A stretch of DNA of 34,867 nucleotides from a virus. A model generated the notes under the pieces. It saw nothing but the letters and a program-made list of their open reading frames with translations. It did no database searches and was not told where the DNA came from. Both the position numbers and the translations under genes were made by a program. Shown here piece by piece: positions 13,235 through 20,682 of the stretch. The stretch is from positions 1-34,867 of the IMG/VR virus record IMGVR_UViG_3300005557_000002; one strand, 5' to 3'. Positions within the stretch are counted from its first letter, which is position 1. The number at the start of each line of letters is the position of its first letter.

Positions 13235-14749
13235 ATGGCGATAAACTTTCCAAACTGGATACGCACAAAGAAGCGGCGTTCCCGTGTAATAGAACGTCCA
13301 TTCCAAGCGCCTACCTACCCCGCAGACTCGCATACCTCAGAGATGTTCGAACGCAACGTGGGCATCATCAATCTGGAAGCCGCAACGAAGCGCAGTGCGA
13401 AAGTTCCACAGCCCAGGGGACCCAAGAACCTCTCCATGGCATGGGATGACACCTCGTTAGGACTGGGTAGTGTTCAGACGCGGGAGGGCTTCCTGGATGA
13501 CAGGCAGAAGAAGGATACGTACTATCAGGTGTACTGCGGGAACCAGTGGGTTTCAGGCTGTGTAGATACCACCGCAGAACGCATGATCTCCGGTGGGTGG
13601 GAGACTGTCGAGATTGAGCAAGGGAAAGGCAATGCTGCCAATGAAGCGAAAGTAAAAGCGTTATTTGACTTTGAAGATGTAGAAGAAGATTTCTTGCAGT
13701 TTTTTAACTCAATTGCAACTGATTTACTTATTTTTGGTGAAGCCTTCTGCGAAATGGTCTACGGGCCTGATGGTCTTGTGAGAAACTTATATACTATTGA
13801 CTCTATCACGATGAATACGCAATTTGACATGCATGGAGTGATCACAGGGTATACCCAACGCTTGGAGAAGAGTACCGATGTTGTGGATTTTGAACCTCGC
13901 GAGATTATCCGCTGGTGGCTACCAGACCCACGTGCGAAGAAAAAAGCGCTATCCCCTATCGAGAAGCTCAAGGACCCGGTATTCCTGGATCGATCTATGG
14001 TTACCTGGGGTGAGAAGTTCTTTAGGCAAGGTGGCAAGCCGTCCTATTGGGTCGAGATGGGGCCTGACTCCAATGAAGACGATGCCGAACGATACCGTAA
14101 GTGGTACTCTGAAAACTATACTGGCATACAGAACGCGCATATACCGCCTATCATGTATGGAGGTGGCAAGATCCATGAGTTTGGTACGGGCTCTATTGAG
14201 ATAGATTTCGATAAGAGTCAGGACAAGCAGCGGGATAGGGCGCTGGTCGTCTATGGGGTGCCACCTGCTATGCTCGGTATTATTGAAAGCGGCAATATAG
14301 GCGGTGGTACGGGTGAGAGTCAGAACAAGTCATTTATCTATAATAAAGTCTTCCCATTAGAAAACAAGATACTTGAAAAGCTAAATTATAGAGCAGTCAA
14401 AACGGGACTGAATGTAGAAGACTGGCGGGTCCAAACGCGTCACGCAGATTACCGACAGGATGTAGATATCGCTACTATTGAGGATAAATCAATCAGAAAT
14501 GGTACTCTCACTATCAACGAAGCTAGACAAGAACGCGGACGTACCGATGTCCCGGGCGGCGACACACCTATTCTCATCTCTGCTACCACTATCACACCCG
14601 TATCTCATTTGGAGAGTCTAGAGCAAGAACAACAGCAGCAATCCGCTCAGGACGACCAGAATAATCCCGATGATCAACAAGGTGACCAATCGCCACAGAA
14701 CAACCAACAGCCTCCTCATAAGGATAAACAAGAGGAGGCTGAGCAGTGA
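13235..14749 (+). CDS. Portal protein
   Basis: A 504-residue protein between terminase and protease, the usual portal position. The body resembles SPP1/HK97-type portals: NQWVSGCVDTTAERM near residue 100, LIFGEAFCEMVYGPDG, the wing and stem regions, and GVPPAMLGIIESGNIGGGTGESQNKSFIYNKVFPLENKILEKLN near 350-385, typical of phage portals. The last 40 residues are a Gln/Asn/Asp-rich low-complexity tail, whose codons also form a 10-bp inverted repeat. It forms the 12-mer ring through which DNA enters and leaves the head. ATG 13235 follows AAGGAG. An HNH gene on the other strand ends 3 bases beyond its stop. Confidence 0.88.
   Translation: MAINFPNWIRTKKRRSRVIERPFQAPTYPADSHTSEMFERNVGIINLEAATKRSAKVPQPRGPKNLSMAWDDTSLGLGSVQTREGFLDDRQKKDTYYQVYCGNQWVSGCVDTTAERMISGGWETVEIEQGKGNAANEAKVKALFDFEDVEEDFLQFFNSIATDLLIFGEAFCEMVYGPDGLVRNLYTIDSITMNTQFDMHGVITGYTQRLEKSTDVVDFEPREIIRWWLPDPRAKKKALSPIEKLKDPVFLDRSMVTWGEKFFRQGGKPSYWVEMGPDSNEDDAERYRKWYSENYTGIQNAHIPPIMYGGGKIHEFGTGSIEIDFDKSQDKQRDRALVVYGVPPAMLGIIESGNIGGGTGESQNKSFIYNKVFPLENKILEKLNYRAVKTGLNVEDWRVQTRHADYRQDVDIATIEDKSIRNGTLTINEARQERGRTDVPGGDTPILISATTITPVSHLESLEQEQQQQSAQDDQNNPDDQQGDQSPQNNQQPPHKDKQEEAEQ
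14708..14741 (-). terminator. 10-bp inverted repeat at the portal/HNH junction
   Basis: CAGCCTCCTC (14708-14717) pairs perfectly with GAGGAGGCTG (14732-14741) across a 14-base loop. Read on the - strand it lies just after the HNH stop (14752) and is followed by TTGGTTGTT, so it could end the antisense HNH transcript. It lies within the last codons of the portal gene. Confidence 0.45.
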
Positions 14750-14751
14750 TT

Positions 14752-15744
14752 TTAGAGCAGGCGTCCTCCCTCGGGCCATTCCCAGGGGAATTTATTCCCT
14801 TTGCTGAGGTTGCAAGTAGGGCAAGTCAATACCAAGTAGTCAATACTGTTAGCAGGAATATCGCTGCCAGTAACTCTGCTGAGTGGAAAGGTGTGTTCGA
14901 TGTGGTAGATATACTTGCCCCTAGTCTTCTGGAATTTAGCATGTCCACAAGCAGCATAATAGCATCTGCCTTTCTGCCGCTTCAGTTGCTCTTGGATTTG
15001 AGCACTGGTATGTTTGCCTTCGATGCCCTTTTTTCTTGCTCTGTAGGCATGGCCTATTGTTTGATACATTACCTTGTTCTGCTGGTAATGTCTCTTATGG
15101 CGATCCTTAGTGTATTCTTTGTGTGCTTGATAGTATCGTTTGCTTCGTTTAGAAACGTGGTCTTTGTTAATCTCATTGTACTCCTTACAGTACTCTTTGT
15201 GCTCTTCTTTATGTGTATCGTTCCAGATTTTTTGACGTGCAAGGCGCTTGCCTCTGATTGTGGGTCGCATGCTATACTCTTTGCCTCTTTTGCTCTTGCA
15301 TCCCTTGCATTGATAGTCAAACCTTATTTCTTGCGCTGCACTACGATGAAAAAACTCTTCAGTCAATGGGTAGATGCTCTTGCATGTAGGACATCGCCTG
15401 TGCCCTTCAGGGACATCTGTGGTTTTAGGAGGTCTGGCAAGGCACTTCTTGCAATAAGGGTACAATCCGTCACTCCTCCCTTTGGCTCTAGAGAAGAAAT
15501 CTACAGTAGCAGGCTTGATTTCTTTACATTTGCTGCATCGCTTATGACCTTCTGGTATAGCAATGTGGGGCTTTTCCTTATTTTCTTTGTTGGATATCAT
15601 TACACAGCTTTTGCACTGAGTATTGAGCCCATCTTTTTGGCGTTTATGGGAGAAAAAATGTTCTTTGGTAGCAGGAAAGAATTGGTTACATTTCCTGCAT
15701 TGCTTGAGGGGAACATTGACGTTCTGGGGTACAATATCACTCAT
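14752..15744 (-). CDS. HNH endonuclease with three tandem zinc modules (antisense to the late operon)
   Basis: A 330-residue protein. Three modules of the form C-x2-C-x5-P-x-x-x-x-F...C-K-x-C occupy residues 16-125, joined by IPEGHKRC / VPEGHRRC linkers; two of them also carry DGL. A basic region of about 16-residue repeats (KRYYQAHKEYTKDRHKRHYQQNK) follows, then a C-terminal HNH domain (YIYHIEHTFPLSR...LVLTCPTCNLSKGNK) with zinc Cys pairs, ending PEGGRLL. Free-standing HNH genes of this kind are selfish homing elements; the zinc modules probably bind DNA. It opposes the structural genes and ends right after the portal stop. It is paralogous to 20683-21879, sharing the C-terminus and promoter/leader. 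The start ATG 15744 has SD AAAGGAG inside a small hairpin. Confidence 0.82.
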   Translation of the reverse strand: MSDIVPQNVNVPLKQCRKCNQFFPATKEHFFSHKRQKDGLNTQCKSCVMISNKENKEKPHIAIPEGHKRCSKCKEIKPATVDFFSRAKGRSDGLYPYCKKCLARPPKTTDVPEGHRRCPTCKSIYPLTEEFFHRSAAQEIRFDYQCKGCKSKRGKEYSMRPTIRGKRLARQKIWNDTHKEEHKEYCKEYNEINKDHVSKRSKRYYQAHKEYTKDRHKRHYQQNKVMYQTIGHAYRARKKGIEGKHTSAQIQEQLKRQKGRCYYAACGHAKFQKTRGKYIYHIEHTFPLSRVTGSDIPANSIDYLVLTCPTCNLSKGNKFPWEWPEGGRLL

Positions 15745-15833
15745 GGAAAGGCTAACTCCTTTTCATCACGCCTCCAGATGTTGACTGCATCGTGGGGGCA
15801 AAAACATGTTCAATTTATGAGATTATTATACCA
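15745..15833 (-). promoter_or_regulatory. Promoter and structured leader of the antisense HNH gene
   Basis: Read on the - strand: TGG-TATAAT (15833-15825), a leader, then the conserved hairpin at 15799-15770 (GCC-C-CCA-c-GATG, 7-base loop, CATC-TGG-A-GGC), then GTGATGA, then AAAGG (15762-15758) pairing with CCTTT (15751-15747) around the SD. The promoter block is about 90% identical over 32 bases to that at 16061-16095. Confidence 0.6.
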
Positions 15834-15857
15834 TAAATTGGCTTGGAGGGCTAGCCT

Positions 15858-16052
15858 GTGAATAATCCTAACGAGCATCAGAAAGTACGTTGCAGGAACA
15901 ACCATACTATCCTGCATTATGATGCACAAGGGTTGCATCTCCGTTGTAGGCATTGTAAGACAATCGAGATAAAACCCTGGGCAGAAGTATTGCAGATGTA
16001 CACATCCATTGCATCTTCACCAGAATTTGATGCTCGTATCTTGCATTCCTAA
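15858..16052 (+). CDS. Com-like small zinc-binding protein
   Basis: A 64-residue protein starting at GTG 15858 behind SD GGAGGG (15845-15850). KVRCRNNHTILHYDAQG followed by LHLRCRHCKTIEIKPW resembles the Com family of phage Mu-type small zinc proteins, (I/V)RC..C...LL......I.I.CPRCK, except that the first pair is Cys-x3-His here. Mu Com activates translation of the mom DNA-modification gene; related small proteins are frequent near phage head genes with unknown roles. It lies between the diverging promoters of two HNH genes. Function is inferred only from the pattern. Confidence 0.5.
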   Translation: MNNPNEHQKVRCRNNHTILHYDAQGLHLRCRHCKTIEIKPWAEVLQMYTSIASSPEFDARILHS

Positions 16053-16081
16053 TTGCTTCTCAAGCCGATTTATGGTATACT
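16053..16081 (+). promoter_or_regulatory. Promoter of the HNH gene at 16155
   Basis: -35 TTGCTT (16053-16058), 17-base spacer, -10 TATACT (16076-16081), with TG one base upstream of the -10. The block ATTTATGGTATACTAA matches the promoters of the two antisense HNH genes. The -35 overlaps the stop region of the Com-like gene. Confidence 0.6.
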
Positions 16082-16100
16082 AAGCTCATAAATATTGTGT

Positions 16101-16129
16101 GCCCCGGCGTTGCTGAAACAACCCGAGGC
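16101..16129 (+). ncRNA. Conserved leader hairpin (copy 1 of 3)
   Basis: GCC-C-CGG-c-GTTG, 6-base loop, CAAC-CCG-A-GGC, directly followed by GTGATGA. Copies 2 (15799-15770) and 3 (21939-21911), both on the - strand, keep the same stem lengths, a GCC/GGC base and an unpaired C on the 5' side, while inner pairs change together (CGG/CCG, CCA/TGG, GCG/CGC; GTTG/CAAC versus GATG/CATC). Confidence 0.6.
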
Positions 16130-16132
16130 GTG

Positions 16133-16156
16133 ATGACAGAAAGGAACTTCCGTCAT
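16133..16156 (+). promoter_or_regulatory. Hairpin covering the SD and start codon of the HNH gene
   Basis: ATGAC (16133-16137) pairs with GTCAT (16152-16156), then after one mismatch GAA (16139-16141) with TTC (16148-16150). The SD AAAGGA (16140-16145) is in the inner stem and loop, and the first two bases of ATG 16155 are in the outer stem. Folded RNA should limit initiation. Confidence 0.5.
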
Positions 16157-16754
16157 GAGTATCAGTATACCATCTTCAAAAATATGCATCCATTGCCACC
16201 AAGAAAAGTCCCCCGATGATTTCTACTATCCCTACAAAAATGTCTGCAAGCAATGTAATCTGGCCTATCAAAAAAGAGAGAGGCAAAGAATAAAGCTTCA
16301 GCAGCAGTCATTTCCACCTCCTGATGTTAATCAGACAAAACAGTGCAGAGCATGCAAAGAGATCAAAAATGTTGAGGCCTTTAAAAAGGATAAAGGGACG
16401 CGTGGGGGGTACATATCTCTTTGTAAGGCGTGTCATGTTAAGGAAGAGTATAAGAGGTCAACGACGAACCCCAATAGAACGCCCTCACGTCGATGGAAAA
16501 AGATAAATTTTACATACAAGGAGTACTGCCGAATGCTAGAAGAGCAAGGCGGTGTGTGTGCTATCTGTAAACAGTCGGAAACTATTGTCAATCGTGCTCA
16601 TAATACGCCTCTTCAGCTTGCAGTTGATCACAATCACGATACCGGACAGGTTCGCTCATTACTTTGCAGTGCCTGTAATTTAGCTGTAGAGAGAGTAGAA
16701 AGAGATATAGAGTATCATAAAAGCTTGCTTGCATACCTGGAACTTCACTCATGA
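16155..16754 (+). CDS. HNH endonuclease, endonuclease VII-like, with zinc modules
   Basis: A 199-residue protein. Two N-terminal zinc modules (CIHCHQEK...CKQC and CRACKEIKN...CKAC) resemble those of the antisense HNH genes. The catalytic part is of the recombination endonuclease VII type: YCRMLEEQGGVCAICKQ, then LAVDHNHDTGQVRSLLCSACNLAVERV, with the DHxHxTG and CxxCN signatures. It is probably a free-standing homing endonuclease inserted ahead of the capsid genes; a Holliday-junction resolvase role is possible, but the zinc modules and shared promoter/leader argue for homing. It has its own promoter, leader hairpin and terminator, so it is a self-contained unit. Confidence 0.85.
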   Translation: MSISIPSSKICIHCHQEKSPDDFYYPYKNVCKQCNLAYQKRERQRIKLQQQSFPPPDVNQTKQCRACKEIKNVEAFKKDKGTRGGYISLCKACHVKEEYKRSTTNPNRTPSRRWKKINFTYKEYCRMLEEQGGVCAICKQSETIVNRAHNTPLQLAVDHNHDTGQVRSLLCSACNLAVERVERDIEYHKSLLAYLELHS

Positions 16755-16774
16755 TGGATACACAGCGCGTTGAC

Positions 16775-16799
16775 AGGATAGCAGAATACATGCTATCCT
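16775..16799 (+). terminator. Terminator after the HNH gene
   Basis: AGGATAGCA (16775-16783), loop GAATACA, TGCTATCCT (16791-16799): a perfect 9-bp stem followed by TATTCTATATT. It lies 20 bases after the HNH stop. Confidence 0.65.
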
Positions 16800-16843
16800 T
16801 ATTCTATATTCGATTGAAATAAAGAGCTTTAGTCCAGAGAGAC

Positions 16844-16877
16844 ATAGGCCCATACCGAAGAGGTAAGGGCCTATTTT
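16844..16877 (+). terminator. Second hairpin with U-run, overlapping the protease initiation region
   Basis: ATAGGCCC (16844-16851) pairs with GGGCCTAT (16867-16874), with an inner TACC/GGTA stem (16853-16856, 16862-16865) around GAAGA, and is followed by TTT and the ATG at 16878. It has terminator form, but it also buries the only SD-like sequence (AAGGG at 16865-16869) of the protease gene. Confidence 0.5.
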
Positions 16878-18305
16878 ATGATTGAAACGAAATGGACACA
16901 AGCAGCAAGAGATGCATATTATGCTGAGCATCCTGAGAACTTTGCTGACCCTAAGAATAAAGCGTACCCCATAAAAGATGCGAACGACGTAAAAGACGCG
17001 TGGAACCTTGCTGGTCATGCTGCTAATCCTGATGCTGTACGCTCCAAGATCAAGAGTATCGCCGCACGCCTGGGGCTTACCTCTGCCCTTCCTGACACCG
17101 CCAAGGATGGCAAGAAAGAGGCGTCATCTGAGGCGACAAACCGCATAGCACGCGTCAAATCCGTTTTCTTGGAGGATGACACCACCTCTCTGAATGGCAG
17201 AAAGTACCCTGCACAGACTGTCAATCGTCTCATCCAGGCTGCTCAAGTCCAACTCTCCGATCCCAACGCCCTTCCTCTCACGGTCTACCTTTCCCATAAT
17301 GCTGCATTCGATGATGCTACTCAGGAGATTGTCGGCAAGGTTGCAGCTATCGGCAAGGAAGGTACCCAAGCTTTTGCGCTTATCGATGTACCCGATACGC
17401 AGGCAGGCCGTGAAGTGGTCAATCTGGTCAAAGGTGGCTACATCAAGTCGCAGAGCCTACGAGCCGTCAATGCTGAAATGTACATCGACCAGAACGAGCC
17501 ATATCCCCTAGTTGGCGGCGAAAATATCCGCCTCACTGGCATTGATTTCACCTCATCCCCAGGCATACCTAATGCACGCGTTGAATACGTCTCCGAATCA
17601 TCTGAATTTAAAGAACCTCAAAATATACGCGAAATCTTCCATACTTCTAAAGATACTTTACTTATTGAGGAACTATCTACTACACATCAGGAGAGCAAGG
17701 ATATTCCTGCATCTCCAGAAACAAAGGAGCCATTAATGACAGAAGAAGAAAAAGCTCAGCTCCTGAAGGAGTTCAGGGAGACTCTCCTGGCTGAACAGCA
17801 AGCTCAGCAGAAGGAAACTGAGAAGCAGCAAGATCCGCCTAAGCCTACTGCTGAAGATGCATTGAAGCTCTTGCAAGAGGCTGGCTACACCGTCCAAGCA
17901 CCAAAGACGCAAGAGCAACTTATGCAGGAAGCTCTTGATGCGAAGCTCTCTTCCATGCAAACCTCGGTTGAGCAGAAGCTTACCGAAATGCAATCTGTCT
18001 TTGAGCAGAAGGCTGTTGAAATGCAACAGAAGTTCAATCCTCGCTTCATTCCACAGCGCAAGAGTATGGTAGAAGGCTCAAATGCTGATGAGAAACCAGC
18101 AAAGAAGAACTACTATCGCAATGGGGATTATATGCGTGAGAAGATGAGAGATGTGAATGCACGTCTTGAGCTGATGGATCGCTCTCGGCCTAAGCCAGAG
18201 TGGTACAACGCCGAGCGGTTCTTGAAAGAACTTGAAATTGAGCTGATGGGATGGATGGATGCACAACATAGTTTTGATAATAAGTTAGAAGTAGGAGAGG
18301 TATAA
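16878..18305 (+). CDS. Capsid maturation protease with scaffold domain
   Basis: A 475-residue protein between portal and capsid. Residues 5-75 resemble the small DUF6582-type domain found in phage head genes (AYPIKDANDVKDAWNLAGHAANPDAVRSKIKSIAARLGL). Residues 90-240 look like a prohead serine protease (SLNGRKYPAQTVNRLI...LPLTVYLSHNAAFDD..., GGYIKSQSLRAV...LTGIDFTSSPGIPNARVEYV), with a candidate catalytic His in LSHNA and Ser in the SQSLRA or DFTSSPG segment. From about 287 on it is a helical, Gln/Glu-rich scaffold. It cuts the scaffold and capsid N-termini during head maturation. An internal start at 17736 may give a free scaffold protein. Confidence 0.75.
   Translation: MIETKWTQAARDAYYAEHPENFADPKNKAYPIKDANDVKDAWNLAGHAANPDAVRSKIKSIAARLGLTSALPDTAKDGKKEASSEATNRIARVKSVFLEDDTTSLNGRKYPAQTVNRLIQAAQVQLSDPNALPLTVYLSHNAAFDDATQEIVGKVAAIGKEGTQAFALIDVPDTQAGREVVNLVKGGYIKSQSLRAVNAEMYIDQNEPYPLVGGENIRLTGIDFTSSPGIPNARVEYVSESSEFKEPQNIREIFHTSKDTLLIEELSTTHQESKDIPASPETKEPLMTEEEKAQLLKEFRETLLAEQQAQQKETEKQQDPPKPTAEDALKLLQEAGYTVQAPKTQEQLMQEALDAKLSSMQTSVEQKLTEMQSVFEQKAVEMQQKFNPRFIPQRKSMVEGSNADEKPAKKNYYRNGDYMREKMRDVNARLELMDRSRPKPEWYNAERFLKELEIELMGWMDAQHSFDNKLEVGEV
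17736..18305 (+). CDS. Nested in-frame scaffold protein (internal start)
   Basis: ATG 17736 is codon 287 of the protease gene, and AAAGGAG lies at 17723-17729, a 6-base spacer; this is a better initiation site than that of the full-length gene. The product would be 189 residues, starting MTEEEKAQLLKEF and made of charged helices and a coiled coil (EQLMQEALDAKLSSMQTSVEQKLTEMQ). In lambda (C/Nu3) and other phages the scaffold is made from exactly such an internal start. It would fill the prohead and set its curvature. Translation from this site is inferred. Confidence 0.55.
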   Translation: MTEEEKAQLLKEFRETLLAEQQAQQKETEKQQDPPKPTAEDALKLLQEAGYTVQAPKTQEQLMQEALDAKLSSMQTSVEQKLTEMQSVFEQKAVEMQQKFNPRFIPQRKSMVEGSNADEKPAKKNYYRNGDYMREKMRDVNARLELMDRSRPKPEWYNAERFLKELEIELMGWMDAQHSFDNKLEVGEV

Positions 18306-18306
18306 C

Positions 18307-19743
18307 ATGCCCGCTAGTCTAAGAGAGATAAGAGAGAGCTTTTCGCTTTCTTCAACAGGTGGCTCCCTCAATCTTATCCTGAAACAAATCGACAGCACGC
18401 TCACTGAGTTGCAACGCAAGTGGGGACCGCTAGGCAGAGCTATCCCGCGTCAGACGTGGGAGACTGACATCTTTTACTTCAACACAAGGTCAGCACTTCC
18501 CCAGCCACAGCACTCGCTAGAAGCACCTCCGAACTCCGGAGTGGGCTCGGTAGCAGCAAGCAACTCGACCTACAAGCAGGGACAATTTCCAATCAAGCAT
18601 ACCGAGTCCATTGGCGACTTGTCCAAATTCATGGTACAGGTCGCACGTGCCAACGGGAACCTGTTCGACCTGGAGCTTGGGGCTCATGCCAAAGCGATGA
18701 CGTGGCTGGAGGAAACCACGCACATATATGGCTCAGCTCAGGCCACACTCAATACGAAGCGCCCTCAGTGGGATGGGATCGATATGATGGTTGCCAATGC
18801 CAATAAGATCGACGCCGGGACTCAACTTCTCGCATTTCAGATGATGGACAACGCCATTGACGCCGTTCGCGGTCGATATGCTCAAGAGCTTGGCATGGAC
18901 TACTTCTGGATGATGTCCCCAAAGATGCAATCTTACATCAACGGGTTGCACGTCCAGAACGCGCGTTACAATCAAGTGATGAAGCGCATGTTCTTGCGTG
19001 ATGACTATGGTGATCCGAGTGCACCTGTAGCAGATAATGCTATAGATGCAGGCGTTGAGGTTGAGTCGTATCGCAATATCCCCATCATCATTTCAAGTTT
19101 CATGGGCAATCAGGGCACCATGGGAACCATTAGCACAACTGGCAATACAGGGACTGGCTCCTCACTTGCTACCAGTCCTTACTACTACCGGGTGGAAGCG
19201 GTTACACGATATGGCTTGATGGCGGCCTCTGCTGAAGCTTCCCAAACGCCAGGAAGCGGGAATAACATTGTCTTGAGTTGGACAACACCAGCTCCAACGG
19301 ACGCCGACGGCAATGTGATCGACATCCTTGGCTACCGCATATTCCGCAGTACGGTAAGTGGCGCAGAGAGCCTGTATGCGCTGGTCGCAGCCTATGACAT
19401 CAATGACGCTGCGGTAACCTCCTTCACTGATACCGGGCTCATCCAAAACCCAGCAGTCACCAGTACGCTCTATTGGGCTACCGTTGCCTCCTCTGGTGCC
19501 AATGCCATTTCTGATGGCGTGACCTTCCCTCGTGTCCAGACTGGCACCCAGGTCACTGAGGATATCTACCTCATCCCACGTGATCCGGACATTCTCGTTT
19601 GCCCAGAAGTCAACCCGATTCAGACCGAGCTTCTCGCTGTCATCAATGCCAGATCGCGTCAATTTGCCTTGAATGCTGATAAGACGCTGGCGCTACGAGC
19701 ACCTGCGTTTGCTGCAAAAATTGGAAGAGTGAGGGCCGCATAA
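18307..19743 (+). CDS. Major capsid protein with inserted Fn3-like domain
   Basis: A 478-residue protein right after the protease/scaffold, with a strong SD (GGAGAGGT) before ATG 18307. The body resembles HK97-fold capsid proteins (WGPLGRAIPRQTWETDIFYF..., KHTESIGDLSKFMVQVARANGNLFDLE, MDYFWMMSPKMQSYING, ENIYLIPRDPD-type end strands). At about residues 275-385 lies an inserted beta-sandwich: SPYYYRVEAVTRYGLMAASAEAS...NNIVLSWTTPAP...ILGYRIFRSTVSG...FTDTGL, the signature of fibronectin type III domains. The HK97-like sequence resumes afterwards (EDIYLIPRDPDILVCPEVNPIQTELL). It forms the icosahedral shell, and the inserted domain is expected on the outer surface. Confidence 0.85.
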   Translation: MPASLREIRESFSLSSTGGSLNLILKQIDSTLTELQRKWGPLGRAIPRQTWETDIFYFNTRSALPQPQHSLEAPPNSGVGSVAASNSTYKQGQFPIKHTESIGDLSKFMVQVARANGNLFDLELGAHAKAMTWLEETTHIYGSAQATLNTKRPQWDGIDMMVANANKIDAGTQLLAFQMMDNAIDAVRGRYAQELGMDYFWMMSPKMQSYINGLHVQNARYNQVMKRMFLRDDYGDPSAPVADNAIDAGVEVESYRNIPIIISSFMGNQGTMGTISTTGNTGTGSSLATSPYYYRVEAVTRYGLMAASAEASQTPGSGNNIVLSWTTPAPTDADGNVIDILGYRIFRSTVSGAESLYALVAAYDINDAAVTSFTDTGLIQNPAVTSTLYWATVASSGANAISDGVTFPRVQTGTQVTEDIYLIPRDPDILVCPEVNPIQTELLAVINARSRQFALNADKTLALRAPAFAAKIGRVRAA

Positions 19744-20015
19744 TGTCAATTCTCATGTACCACGAACAGAATAGCGATGGGCATGTTGCTCTTAATGAAA
19801 AGATCATAGCAGGAGTGCACACGCCTGTAAGGAACTACCAGCAGAAAGGTCATTTTCTGGAGATAGATCCACCTGCTCATGCCAGAGAGCATGATGTTGA
19901 AGAGCTTCAAAAGTTGGGGCATCGTCTCGCCTCGCCAACTGAGCAGAATGCATATATGAAGCAGGAAAGAGGCAATCTTAGGGAACGGAAAACGCCAGGA
20001 TCATTGGAGGAATAG
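19743..20015 (+). CDS. Hypothetical head protein
   Basis: A 90-residue, hydrophilic protein whose ATG 19743 overlaps the capsid stop. It has no motif I recognise; HVALNEKIIAGVHTPVRNY is strand-like, and the second half is charged and helical (EHDVEELQKLGHRLASPTEQNAYMKQERG). Position after the major capsid gene suggests a minor head or decoration accessory. It ends directly before the next start (20016). Confidence 0.55.
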   Translation: MSILMYHEQNSDGHVALNEKIIAGVHTPVRNYQQKGHFLEIDPPAHAREHDVEELQKLGHRLASPTEQNAYMKQERGNLRERKTPGSLEE

Positions 20016-20588
20016 ATGCCAGTACAACAGCTTGATACCAATTATCGAACCATAGGCGGGCCAACTGATGGACAAAAAGCAACGTATTCTGTCGCAAAGG
20101 TTGGGCTGGTGCCTGCAAACAGTGCAACCGATATCTTCACAATCACAGCAGGCGGGCTACTTGTCAGAGTTACCCGTATCGAGATCGTAGGCACGAGCAC
20201 GGCTGCTACTGCTGCTGCTCTTGATGTACTATTGCTCAAGAGGAGTACTGCAAATACAGGAGGTACCTCAAAAGGTAGTCCCACATCTGTAGCCCATGAC
20301 AGCCAGAATGCACCTCCCAGTGCTACGGTACTCGCCTACACTGCTAATCCATCGGCCTTGGGAACACTTGTTGGCACTGCCATTCGTAACCAGAAGCTCA
20401 TGCTGGCGCTTGCCACCTACACTGCTACGGATTTCCCGCCAATGGATCGGGTGAACTGGGAATTTGGCAACCGACCAGCACAGGCGCTTGTCCTGCGACC
20501 TGGAGAGGTCCTTGCAATCAACTTGAATGGCGTCACACCTACGGCAACCGCGTCCCTGAATGTTGCAGCGGAATTTTCCGAGGAGTAA
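20016..20588 (+). CDS. Structural protein, possible head decoration
   Basis: A 190-residue protein rich in Thr, Ala, Gly and beta strands (TDIFTITAGGLLVRVTRIEIVGTS..., GEVLAINLNGVTPTATASLNVAAEF). The pattern is that of a small virion surface or head protein, and it follows the major capsid gene as decoration proteins often do. SD GGAGGAA precedes ATG 20016. No named family can be given. After its stop the + strand late operon is interrupted by an antisense HNH gene. Confidence 0.6.
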   Translation: MPVQQLDTNYRTIGGPTDGQKATYSVAKVGLVPANSATDIFTITAGGLLVRVTRIEIVGTSTAATAAALDVLLLKRSTANTGGTSKGSPTSVAHDSQNAPPSATVLAYTANPSALGTLVGTAIRNQKLMLALATYTATDFPPMDRVNWEFGNRPAQALVLRPGEVLAINLNGVTPTATASLNVAAEFSEE

Positions 20589-20682
20589 AGTAGAAGAAGC
20601 GTGAGAGGAAGTATAAGAAAGGAGGTGTGCTACGCCATACAGATTATCAATTGCATGCTGGCATAACTTGCTGTCTTTTAGG
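20589..20682 (+). other. Gap with an orphan consensus Shine-Dalgarno
   Basis: AAAGGAGGTG (20618-20627) is a full-length match to the anti-SD, but no normally spaced ATG, GTG or TTG follows; the only frame, from GTG 20627, is 19 codons. The HNH cassette on the other strand ends at 20683. It may be the leftover initiation region of a gene displaced by the cassette. Confidence 0.4.

Noticed and set aside
14746-15861. Long + strand open frame (371 codons) opposite the first antisense HNH gene
   Set aside because: The other strand encodes clear zinc modules and an HNH domain, and the + strand product is hydrophobic without recognisable motifs; it is a shadow frame.
15811-16097. Inverted repeat of about 35 bp around the Com-like gene as an invertible switch
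   Set aside because: The similarity is fully explained by the two paralogous, diverging HNH promoters; no invertase or crossover site is visible.
16129-16136. GTGATGA after the leader hairpin as a box C of a C/D-type guide RNA
   Set aside because: A matching box D and guide stretches are not found consistently, and C/D RNAs are not expected in bacterial phages. The motif is conserved in the three HNH leaders but its role is open.
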